Below, piece by piece: positions 54,150-64,000 of a stretch of DNA of 64,000 nucleotides. Origin of the DNA: Enoplolaimus lenunculus (lineage: Eukaryota; Nematoda; Enoplea; Enoplida; Thoracostomopsidae); contig JASANG010000783.1 of the NCBI GenBank assembly GCA_030248215.1, positions 1 through 64,000 of the forward strand. Direction: 5' to 3'. The notes beneath the pieces are model-generated. The model saw only the letters and a list, made by a program, of their open reading frames with translations. It searched no databases and was not told the origin of the DNA. The position numbers were made by a program, and so were the translations under genes. Position 1 is the stretch's first letter. Every line of letters begins with the position of its first letter.

Positions 54150-54357
54150 CATGCATACACGTTGACATATAGCACTAGAGAAAAAGTAATATCGGCCCTG
54201 TCGTGTAATGGGTAACGCGCATGGCTTGCGAGCAAAAGGTCCGACGTTCGATTGCCGGCGTGTCCATATCTTCATGAGAAATTAAGGAGAAAACCCGAGT
54301 ACGTTCGCAGCACTTCGGAGAAAGTGGTCGTGCCCACCGTGCAGTTCTATAGAATAC
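54150..54357 (+). mobile_element. tRNA-derived SINE, second tandem copy
   Basis: Header CATGCATACACGTTGACATA; body with TCGTGTAATGGGTAACGCGC and B box CGTTCGATTGC; tail GAAATTAAGGAGAAAACCCG and CACCGTGCAGTTCT. It follows the 53875 copy head-to-tail with about 60 bases between. Confidence 0.8.
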
Positions 54358-54359
54358 TT

Positions 54360-54985
54360 CATGGGTTGGGTTTTTAGCAGTCAGGTTCAATGGAGCAAAA
54401 GTAAGAAAGATGGTCATTGTGAAAACTGTGATATATTCGTAATTAGCCCGATCTGAAAATTCCAAAAATATATGGTTCGAGTGTATATCATTCAGAGAAA
54501 ATGTTTGAGGAATAAAGCATTAAGTTTTGGACATACCGTGTTACCTAACTTAAAACTGCTACCATATAGTTTTTTCGTTCTGTGGGGTCGGGCGATATCT
54601 TATTTTTAACATTTGCCGGAATAAGTTCGAAAATACCTAAAAAGTTTTTCTAAATGGTTTTTGGGTGCGAGCACTCGGAATAAATTGTTGTTAATCGGAA
54701 TAAATTATTAATAAGCCTTCTTGACCGACAATTAAATAGTTAGGTAACAACTAAGTTGCATATTAGATTAATTGGAAAGTAAGCGGGTCAAACTAGCCGA
54801 TTGTGCGTTATATGTTTGGGATGCTTAAACATTGCACGAAAATATGAACCGCTTTCACTGTTTTATGTTTTTTCAGGGAGGCTAAAACTACATTGTTTAA
54901 GCACACAAATGTAATCGGATTTAGGCTATGAACCAATATCGAATGTAGGCGCGGATGTGACTAGACGATGTGTTAACAATGCGCT
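54360..54985. promoter_or_regulatory. Upstream region of the second thioredoxin-like gene
   Basis: No repeats were recognised between the SINE pair and the start codon at 54986. Core promoter elements were not identifiable by eye. An earlier ATG at 54979 is in another frame. Confidence 0.25.
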
Positions 54986-57900
54986 ATGATTGGTGGTCAG
55001 TCGTATGTGTTTGCGCTAGCATTTATCGCTGTTTTGATATGTTTGATATGCTTGCCTTCCAGTTTGGGTAGTAAAAAGCGGCGCCACGATAATTGTGACG
55101 ATGATGATTGTGACGGAGGTTACGGACGACGTAAAAAATCAGTGTCCGATGGTCACGTTCATGTTGTTTCCAAACCGCATATAATGATGAAAGCGGGCAA
55201 GGCGAAGTCGGCAAAATCAAAGTCGAAACAGAAGGACGGCCGTAAAAAGTCGCGATGCTCAGCGGAGAAGACTGATCACGATGATGACAGTGGATCAGAT
55301 GACGACGATTATGACGAAACTATTGAAACGGCGAACGAGGAGAAAATCCGTAAAATTGTTGCGGAAAACGATCGAAACGTATTAGTGTTTATTTGTAAGT
55401 ATTTTACTAGTTCCTTCGGCAGCTCTCATACAATACTTATACGTATGTATCTATGTTCCTACTATTTATAGGAAACATGTTTAGTTATAACTGGCATTCG
55501 ATGAATCCAAACAACTGCTACTCCGGTTCCCAACCAGAAAAACCTTGAGTAGTGGAGCATGCTCATTGATAAAATTTCTGTTTTTAAATAAAATCCAAAT
55601 CAACTACGCCTGAACGCATACATATTTTTAATATAGAGAATTTTCATTCTAGTGCTAGTATATATATATACAGTATACACATATACACATATAAAATTTA
55701 AGTCAATTTTAGTCACGGATTATGGCTTACATGTTGTTTAGATTATGTACTAGATACCAAACGACAGTTTAGCCAATAATTTAAGTTGCAGGTAACACTA
55801 CGTAATAAACGCACATACACATAACAAACTACTTTCTGCTTTAAGACGATATTAAGTCAAAGTGCTCCAGATGTAAGAAAGCGCTGGATCAGCTTGAGAA
55901 AATCGATGACAGATTGAAGTCCACTGGTTGGATTGAGGTGGTAAAAATATCAGCTAGCGAATTTGCCAAACGTCTTGGTGTCTCCTCAGCTCCTGCTCTG
56001 ATGTACTATCGTAGACATAGTCCGATTTTGTATGATGGTACGTATCTTTACACACCAGAAGTTTGATATCGTATTATGTTTTTGATTTCTTTCTTAAAAT
56101 GAAGCATTAAGCTCGATTACATTTAATTAATTCCGATAACGGCGGGCATGTGGAATAAAATTTTTCGGTAGCACCCTGATATATAGGAATATTGAGAATA
56201 TCATAGTTTATGCATTTATTGTTTTAAGAACTGGAACGTCTTAGCATGTTAACAGATTTCAAGACCAATGCTTAAAAAGAGCCAATTCATTTTTACCTGA
56301 CCATTATGTTTATTGCGTGCTTTTGGAAGAAAATCAATTTTTTATTTTAATAGTTAAGAGTTGACTCTTTTTAGAGACAGCCGCTTGAGGTTATGCTTTG
56401 GAGGAGTTTCTCGTCTTTCTTGAGAATTGTAACAATGCTGCTGGTAGGAATAACGAAAAACTGGCTTATCCTAACTCATTTTTCTGAAATTTTCCAGACG
56501 TGTATTGCCACATTTATAATTTATATTATTATATTTGTAATATTGCATTTCCGAATATTTCCAAAAATTGTTTACACAATATTATTAAGGTACGTTTTGT
56601 GTGTGCTAAAATTGGGAAACTGAAATACACAAAAAATAAGTAAAGAAATTTACATAGTATTACTAGGAATAAATAGTTTTTGTTGTTTACAAATGAATGC
56701 TATGGTAACAGGAACAGATATTTTCCACTTTCCGGTTCCGGTGTTTTTTGCTTTCCGGTTCCAGTATTTCTTAATTCCGGCTGCACCCTGCCGATCCATA
56801 TTAAATAGCGCGGTGCAAGACGAAACTAGAATAATTGGAATCTTAGCGTCAAATTTATAGTTGAATTCTTAGTTGAATTGGAAGTGGAAAGTTCATGACT
56901 GTATGAAATTGTCAAAATTATATGAAAATGAATGCCAGGTGTTAAACCTCTGACAAGCCCATTAGTACGAAGGAGAAGGCGCTGCCAGCCCCCTAGTCCG
57001 TAAATTTTTCTACAGCACCCAAAGAATCGTGTTACAAACATTTTCCAAATGAAATGAACTATGCAATTGAACATTGACAAACTCATTATTGCCTGCAAAT
57101 AAATGAGTGGTTCTTTGCAAAATCAAGATTACTCGGCCGATAGCGTAAACCGATTCTAAATTTAAACTTTAAATCAGAATATATTGTTAAGCGTAAAGGT
57201 TAAATTTATTTGACTAATGCGTACTTTCTCGTGAAAAAATTTCACGTTATTTTTGCAGATTTTTCCTGATTGAATTGATTGTTCCTGAAGCAAAATAATA
57301 GAATATATTTCGCAAAGAAAAACTTCCTACAGTTCAAGCTCTTGAGACAGTCTGTGATGTGTTACGTAACTCTTACTTTCGAATAAAATCTCGGCTACAC
57401 CTTAGACTGCGGATATTTTCAGATGAATTGTTTGCATAGATAGAGACTAGATTCTACGCGTGGTATATTGTCAGTTTTTGTCTCATTCGTAACAGTGGAA
57501 TGATTTTGTGTAATATTTAGGCGATTTCGATGACTCAGAAGACATTTTGCGATGGATAAAAAGTCATGACCAAGTCGCATCAGTTGAATTGGATGACGAT
57601 AATTTTGAAGATAAAACTGATTCCTCCAGTCCTTCCAGCGGGGCAATTGACTGGTTTGTGCTTTTGTAAGTTTTGTCAGTGGCTATTGTTTGCCTTAAAT
57701 CATGAAACTCATAACTACGCGCTTCTATAACACAGGTCGGAGCTTTGGTAAACTCAAACTGTAAAGCATGAGGTGTTAGATGTGTCTCCGTCTGATACGT
57801 GAATTTGTTATGTTTTCAGTTTCTGAGAATTGTACTAGTTTTTAAGGAACTCAGAACTCACTGGTAAATACGTGTCAATTACTCGCAAAAGCATTTAACG

Positions 57901-60481
57901 GACGTTATACCTTACTGAAACGACCGATCTTTCGCCACTCCAGCTCAAAATATCATTTTCGATATGATGACGCCGGGAAGGGTGCTCGGTCAACCTTGGA
58001 TCTCTCCACTGGGAAATGTTGTATCCGCCACTGGGCCCTACAGCATAGGTGTAACCAGTGGAGATAAGTCTGAGGTGTCTACTCCCACATTTATAGCAAA
58101 GACGATCCAACAACTATACTGACTCTATTTATTGTCCTTACTGAGGCGGTCAGACAAAATCGTTCGTCCAAATCTTCTGGATTTGCCACTTTGTGAAGAT
58201 GAACTCAGACTCAGTATATTTTTTCTCAGGCGTTATTTTTCATGTGTTTTATTTCATAAATTGTAGGACCAAGTTTAATCGTATGTTATGAATATTTTCT
58301 GGTCCGGGTCCCGGTTTTAACTCTGAGAAATTCCCTGTGGTAACTCTTGCGGAAATAACTGCCTTTTTTACTCATTTTATTTGATATTTTAGTTAGGATG
58401 AATATAATTATACTGTAATTACTATGTGGTTTTAGTTACAACACGAAAGATCCTGAATGCCATTCTTACCTGCCTACCTTTGAAACAGTTGCTCACAAGT
58501 ATGCTTAATTTATTGGTTGTTTGTCGTTCACAGTAACTGTCGCCTGTAATAAATGATGGAGAATGACATCGTTTTTTTATTTTAAGCTGCCTAATTTTGC
58601 TACTCATTGGACTCTGTTTAAAATTATCGGTTTTGGTTTATCGCTAAGTTTGCAGTTTTGCAGTTTTAAGCTTTTTGGAAACGCAGTTTAAAGGCGTCAT
58701 GTTGAAGCATTTAAGCATTGCGAACAGATGTCAAGTTTCGGTTCAACTGACGGATATCAAACATTGGTTACTGAACTGAATTTTCGAGATAGCATTGATT
58801 ACTTAAATGTTTTCATGTTACAATAAATTCCCACGTATAATAGCTGCAGTACTTTTACATTTTCAGCTTATTGTTCGTTTTGCATTTTTTAAAGTGAATA
58901 ACCAATAATTTAGGCGTTCAGAGAAATCATCCCGTTGTGCATTTGAAATAATAATATATTGTGGATTAACACGTAAAGCCAAAGTTCCGAGCATAATTTT
59001 GATAGTAGCGTTTTTCTGCTGTCCGGTGGATAACCGGTTTCAGTGAAAAATTCGCTATCCAGACAGATTTTTGTGTCCGGAATTTTTACACACAGTTGTA
59101 TATTATTTCAGACTGAGTGGGTTGGTGCATTGTGGTCATATCGACATGTTGAAGAGCAACGACGTATCCGATCGGTTTCAAATAAACGATAACGAAGAAT
59201 GTCCCGCTTTTATATTGTAAGTCTAAGTACCAGTAGTTAGTTCTTAAAAATAACGCTACTTTATAAATCTGTGTTGTGCTAAATTTCTAAAATCCTATTC
59301 ACACGCGTATGAAAATCATAGATAGGAATTTAGTTCACATGTGTGAACAACCATGCGAGTTTACTGAATTTATTGCAACCCTTTCCCATTGGCTGATGAA
59401 AAAATGCCAGTTCTGCGTGCAATTTGCAGCTGCCAGTTTTTGCAGCAAAAACTTGCACGGGTGAATAGGGCTTATGTGAAAATTTACAATACTTCAATCG
59501 ATGGATTAAAATGGGTTGAGGATGTTAAGTAGAATTCATGAGGAAAGGATTATCAGAAATTTTTTCTGGATTTGCGCTATTGTAAAAAATATAACAACGC
59601 TTATATAGCTCAGTTCAATCAATTTAGGAAAATCTGTTGACTATCAAAAATCAGCATGTGGTGTTATTTAAGAAACAGCTTTGCGCCATAAGGTTGCTTA
59701 TTTGTTAGTCTGTAGCTGTATTCGATGGCGGCGTAGTGTTGCTTTATAACTTGAAAATTATAATTATTTCAGATTCAGACGCGGTAATATGTATCGGTTT
59801 GAAGGCAAAACTAGGAATATTGAATCGCTTACGCAATTTGCTCTTCATCGATTTAAAGAACAACGGGGACGTCGCGTGCCTGATCTGCCTGAAAAGCCGT
59901 AAGTATTGCGTAAACTATTGCACCCTTAAATTTTGTTTAGTAGTTCTATGTAATACAGTTTAGTACTAGCATGGTGTATTATTGTCGTTTCTTGAATCGC
60001 TAACATTTGCTGTACTCGCCGAAATGAAGCTGTCATTGAACTGCAACGAGCTTTGTTGAACTCAGAGCAACTAAACTGTGCCGGTTTGCAAGTGACGAAG
60101 CGTTGCTTTCATACTTTTAGCGATGAGCAGTACGAAGAATTCAAACAAAGCGGTTATGAAATTTTTGTAAGTTCCTTACAGTTTTTTACTTTATTTCTGT
60201 TTTGTTTCCAGAAGGGGTAAGAAGTAACTCCTACCTCAGTGTTATCCAACCATATATGTGTATTTGGGTTTCGGGTTCCATCAGGCGTCAAAAATTGCGG
60301 TTTTGCCGAAGACTTTCGAGTTTCTAGCAGAATTGTCTATGGTTTTTGCGTTATGCCCAAATATGTATATTGATTTTTTTCCAACTTTAATATTTTTATA
60401 ATTTTATTTATTCAGATAACGTTCGTCCTGATTGTATGGATTGCAATGACAGTTGTGCGTAAACGAAATGACAATTCGTGA
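54986..60481 (+). CDS. ER-type thioredoxin-like membrane protein, paralogue 2, eight exons
   Basis: Exons: 54986-55394, 55846-56037, 57521-57665, 58436-58498, 59112-59216, 59773-59898, 60121-60166 and 60416-60481; 383 residues. Exons 2-7 have exactly the lengths (192, 145, 63, 105, 126, 46) and phases of paralogue 1; exons 1 and 8 differ. A signal peptide (ALAFIAVLICLICLPSSLG), a Lys-rich segment and a short acidic run precede the first thioredoxin-like domain, whose active-site-like motif is CSRC, not CPTC, and whose cis-Pro region reads SAPALMYYRRHSPILYDG. The second domain ends CPAFILFRRGNMYRF. The membrane helix is ITFVLIVWIAMTVV followed by RKRNDNS. Acceptor TTATTCAG before exon 8 is good. 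Probably ER; the redox role may differ from paralogue 1. Confidence 0.9.
56120..56180. mobile_element. Solo end of a hAT-like element in intron 2 of paralogue 2
   Basis: TTTTTCGGTAGCACCCTG resembles the GGTGCRACCGG terminus class. A second solo end lies at 56709-56790 (CTTTCCGGTTCCGGTG ... TTCCGGCTGCACCCTG). Confidence 0.55.
59290..59474. mobile_element. CACGTGCAA-type MITE, internally deleted, in intron 5 of paralogue 2
   Basis: CCTATTCACACGCGTATGAA to TTGCACGGGTGAATAGGGCTT, 185 bp instead of about 282 bp. The left inner arm is missing while both termini remain. Confidence 0.8.
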
Positions 60482-61022
60482 TCTTGTTACATTTCAAGCT
60501 ATCGCATAATATTGTACATATTTTATACGACAGTTTATTTTTGTTGAGCAAAATAATTCATGAACAGCCATTTTAATTGCTAAGTTACGTTGGTTTTTTG
60601 GAGATTTCCGTAAATTTTTGTTCGGTAAAACTTTATTTATTTTGATTGAAAAATATTTAGGAAATGTTTCTTTTCAATGAGTTCGGTTTAGACGTCATAA
60701 GTTTGTTACTATGTTGAAAGATTTTACATCATGCAGTATATACTAATCAGCAAGCGGTAAGTTTTTTGGTCAACAGCATTTTGTTTGGATTGCCATAGTG
60801 CAAGAATAACCAGCAGAAAAATAATTTTGACCTTGAACCGGAACCTCATAAGGATCATAACATACTGCACGGGTCACTGATGTTGTTTGTTTGGATAAAA
60901 TGTACAGTATTGTTTTGTAGTATTGTTTTTACAGTATGTATTGGTATGTTTGATACGGCTATCATACGGAAGTATACATGTTTTAAAGTGACAAGATACC
61001 TCAATCTTATTCGTTATTCCGT
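60482..61022. other. 3' flank of paralogue 2
   Basis: No canonical AATAAA was seen near the stop and no repeat ends were recognised. Confidence 0.4.
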
Positions 61023-61352
61023 ATGTATTACGACGTAAACCTATTTGTATTGTACAGCTTTTTTGCAGTATTTGTATATATTATTGCAGCTTGGTTTTTC
61101 GTATTTGAAAGTGGAAAATGTGCTGGTATTTTGCGTTGGAACACTATCCGTTGCATATTGATGAGATCAGCGCAAGGTGAAGTTATAAATTTAACGTACG
61201 TTTCGTATTTGGTCTGCCCTCTTTCTAAGTCTATTTTGAGAACCGCAATTGCAAGAGCTCGTCTGTTTGAAAACATATCGCTAACTGGTGGTGATACGTG
61301 CTGTCCGCGCTTGAGAATACAGTCACAAGTGTTTTGTGAACGTAATCATTGA
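61023..61352 (+). CDS. Possible small membrane-protein ORF
   Basis: A 109-codon frame with a real ATG and TGA stop. It starts with a hydrophobic segment (YSFFAVFVYIIAAWFFVFES) and then a moderately basic part with five cysteines. No relative is recognised, and the opposite strand is also open over most of it, which weakens the case. No poly(A) signal or splice evidence. It could be an intronless gene or chance. Confidence 0.25.
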   Translation: MYYDVNLFVLYSFFAVFVYIIAAWFFVFESGKCAGILRWNTIRCILMRSAQGEVINLTYVSYLVCPLSKSILRTAIARARLFENISLTGGDTCCPRLRIQSQVFCERNH

Positions 61353-62677
61353 TAATTTTATTACATAAAAATGGTTATTAATGTAATTGGTTTATAAATT
61401 AGCAGCTGTAGTTCCTAACCAACAAAAGTAGTCCACAGGTATTAAAATTACCGTTAGCCGCCCAAATTTTCAACTAATAATCTTTAATTGGTGTCAAAAA
61501 GCAAAAATTAAGTTTGAAAAGTTCTAATCTGAATGAATGTGAGTGCTTGCTTCGAAGACCTGGGAAAAGTTGTAATTTTGCAAGGCCTCGTGGAAAATTA
61601 TGCAAATTTACAGTCACACACAATTCAATGCATGTAAAGCTTGGAAAATTATGAAAGTAGCTGAAGTTAAAAATCGAAAATGTTGGTAAAAAAAGTAGTT
61701 TGTATTCATTTTTAAAGCGCTGTTTATGGTGCAATATGGCAGGTCTTGAGATCAGGTACCAGCACGGGAGACACACAAACTTAAAATTTGGCATCCAGAT
61801 TTGATGTAAAATTGTGTCTGGCTTTTCGCTCATTTTGTTTAGCAGCTTTTTCTTCATTATGTCACATTTTATGACTAATTTCACGGTTAATCTCGAAGGG
61901 TTGGGCGCAGCCAACGTTGGCTGTTTCTCACTGAGAACTCCAGGATCTGCGCACTGCCAGTCGAATTGCAACATGGAAATACACTAGAAATTTGGATGAG
62001 GAACATATTTTTTCGCAGTCCAAACCAAAACTAAATGTCAATATTCTGTGGAATGTTGGATGTTATTTGGCCTTAAACAAAACATTGTTTTCATCGGTAA
62101 CCAGGTGTGGTGCGTTTTTATACGCAGAGTTAAATCCCTGTATAACAGTTTGCGGCTAATTATATCGCTACTTGCCTAGCAGTTTGTTTATGCTGTTATT
62201 TTATGAGACAACCTGACTAACATTTTGTTACTTCATTTCAATTAAAATGTTTGGTTACTTGGCGAAAGAGCTGATAGCTTTTTATATCAGAATTTAAATT
62301 GGAGGTGACCACTGGAAATTATCCATGGTTGTCGGATTTCATGTTTCCGCCGTCATAGTAGGGTTTCAAATTACGGCCCTGCGTGGAGTCGTCCCGTTTC
62401 GATATTTTGAACTCGACAATTCAAGGGTTTGAATCAGTAGTCGACACGCATTCACCGAAATATTCCATATTTCACTTGTGTGTTTTGCAGAAACACTTAT
62501 AGCAGTCTCCATGTTTTGAGCAGCGTAAAGGAATATTAATGAGTGTGGGAAAAAGTGTAAAATAAAATTTTTATCTTTGCTTAAATCTTGGCCCATAGAT
62601 ACATATCTTTCTTGCCAGAATTTATAAATAAAGTCTTAAGTTTTTTGAAAGGTTCTATTTCTGAACAAAGCATTCTA
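61353..62677. other. Unassigned interval
   Basis: A 166-codon open frame lies on the minus strand at 61474-61974 (it begins TTG and contains CDIMKKKLLNKMSEKPDTIL). It has no recognised domain or splice support. No mobile-element termini were seen. Confidence 0.3.
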
Positions 62678-62888
62678 CACTGCAAAAAATGGCGAGTCAA
62701 ATTGACTCTCTCAGAAATAGAATCTACGGGACTACACATACTTAGTTCAATTCGACTTTGCCATAGCCAAACGTGCATTTGAATGTCTCGAGTTTGACTC
62801 TGGCAGAGTGGAATTTAACTCTGTTTTTGTAATCTCGTAGAGTCTATTTCGGAGAGAGAGTCAAATTGACTCACCATTTTTTGCAATG
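62678..62888. mobile_element. CACTGC-type palindromic MITE
   Basis: CACTGCAAAAAATGGCGAGT to CACCATTTTTTGCAATG, with TA on both sides. Confidence 0.88.
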
Positions 62889-63072
62889 TATGCTTTCAGC
62901 TGTATTATTTTTGTGGATTTTTAGCTACATTTTCTCACACAAGTTATTCACGCTTCATGACGATGTATAGTACGGGGCCTTCTATTGTCTATTTAAGGAT
63001 GAAGATCTTAGAGCCATGAGTGCAGCCATGTCACTCCTGTATGAAAGCTGTAGGTTTTCCTCTGGTTTGGTA

Positions 63073-63280
63073 CACTGTAAAAAATGGGAGTCGTATTGAC
63101 TCTCTCGGAAATAGGTTTTTCCTGACTACACAAACTGAGTCAAACTCGACTCCGCCAGAGTCAAACACGCGACTTAGTGAATCGAATTTGACTCTGGTGG
63201 AATCGAATTTAACTCAGTTTGTGTAGTCAGGAAAAGCCTATTTCCGAGAGAGCCAGTTTGACTCCCCATTTTTTGCAGTG
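63073..63280. mobile_element. CACTGC-type palindromic MITE
   Basis: CACTGTAAAAAATGGGAGTC to CCCCATTTTTTGCAGTG, with TA on both sides; CTTTTCCTGACTACACAAAC inner-arm class. Confidence 0.88.
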
Positions 63281-63634
63281 TAGGGAAAATCGGAGCATAG
63301 ATTTTGTTACGCACAGAGAAAATGAAAAGTTTAAATGAATAAACTTGAGACTTTAAGGTTTTGTGTGGAAAATCGGCAAAGTAGAATACTTCATAGCATT
63401 TTTCACAACCATAAATCCGAAAACGTTTCACCTAAACGTGCGGAATGCTCCATAATTTCTAGTTTAAAAATGCTACGCCTGAATATCGGCCGATCGCCTT
63501 CGCCTTTGACACCCATAATCTTTTTGGATCCTTTGGATTCAGTTATAATTAATTAATTTCAATTAAATTTCAGCAGAAATAATCACCTTTTCTAGTAAAT
63601 ACCAATATTAAAGTTTGTATTAATATTTGAAGAA

Positions 63635-63848
63635 CACTGCAAAAAATGATGAGTCAAATTGACTCTCTTCGAAATAGGTTTTTCCTGACTACACAAAATC
63701 AGTCAAATTCGATTCCGCCAGAGTCAAATTCGACTCACTAAGTCACACGTTTGAGTCTGGCAGAGTCGAATTTTGACTCGAGTTTGTGTAGTCAGGAAAA
63801 GCCTATTTCGGAGAGAGAGTAAAATTTGACTCATCATTTTTTGCAGTG
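63635..63848. mobile_element. CACTGC-type palindromic MITE
   Basis: CACTGCAAAAAATGATGAGT to TCATCATTTTTTGCAGTG. Arms match well although flanking TA is not kept. Same inner-arm class as the copy at 63073. Confidence 0.88.
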
Positions 63849-64000
63849 TGCGTCGTAAAATAAAAAATATTACTTAATAGTTTCGTTTTAGTTTAAAAAT
63901 GTTATCGCTTAACCAACTGTACTGGCTCGAACATTTACGAGCTTTGTCAAGTAGAATAATGTTTGCAACGCATGGGTTAATTGCAATTTGGAGATGTTAC

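Overview
The window is nuclear DNA from an AT-rich invertebrate animal. Genes have several exons with GT-AG introns and the standard code, introns run from a few hundred bases to about 1.7 kb, and small non-autonomous DNA transposons (MITEs) fill nearly everything between exons. No bacterial operons, CRISPR arrays, ribosomal RNA genes, retroviruses or Polintons were seen. The exact phylum is not fixed by the sequence; a tunicate is a reasonable guess, not a conclusion.

Layout: (1) About 1-4155 is a large inverted-repeat structure whose left arm runs off the window edge; its spacer is packed with MITEs. (2) About 4798-10130, minus strand: two or three exons of a gene I cannot identify, the last with a stop and poly(A) signal. 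(3) 13199-20980, minus strand: a complete six-exon GH56 hyaluronidase of 435 residues, with the catalytic D-W-E motif and a C-terminal EGF-like segment. (4) 21365-24340: nested transposons plus orphan exon-like segments on both strands. (5) 24900-26080: SINE-like sequence. (6) 26606-31608, plus strand: a complete seven-exon SAM-domain sphingomyelin-synthase-related gene (SAMD8/SMSr type) of 480 residues with an intact His-His-Asp triad. (7) 31.6-39.5 kb: gene-poor, with a 39-bp minisatellite, a 20-bp minisatellite and a 1.2-kb hAT-like element. (8) 39522-46240 and 54986-60481, plus strand: two tandem paralogues of a secretory-pathway, single-pass membrane protein with two thioredoxin-like domains and an Asp-rich segment. 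Their intron phases are identical and exons 2-7 have identical lengths. (9) 60.5-64 kb: repeats and one small possible ORF.

The four well-supported genes do not form one pathway: a secreted or lysosomal glycosidase, an ER sphingolipid synthase, and duplicated ER thioredoxin-like proteins. The strongest unusual signals concern interplay between mobile DNA and genes. A palindromic MITE lies exactly at a splice donor in one thioredoxin paralogue. Two different MITEs crowd the hyaluronidase catalytic exon within 36 bp on each side. Two minisatellites appear to have grown from transposon terminal or subterminal motifs. A TTAA-flanked, piggyBac-like MITE carries a tRNA-like pol III promoter, and another MITE family carries TTAGGC hexamers, which match the nematode telomere unit.
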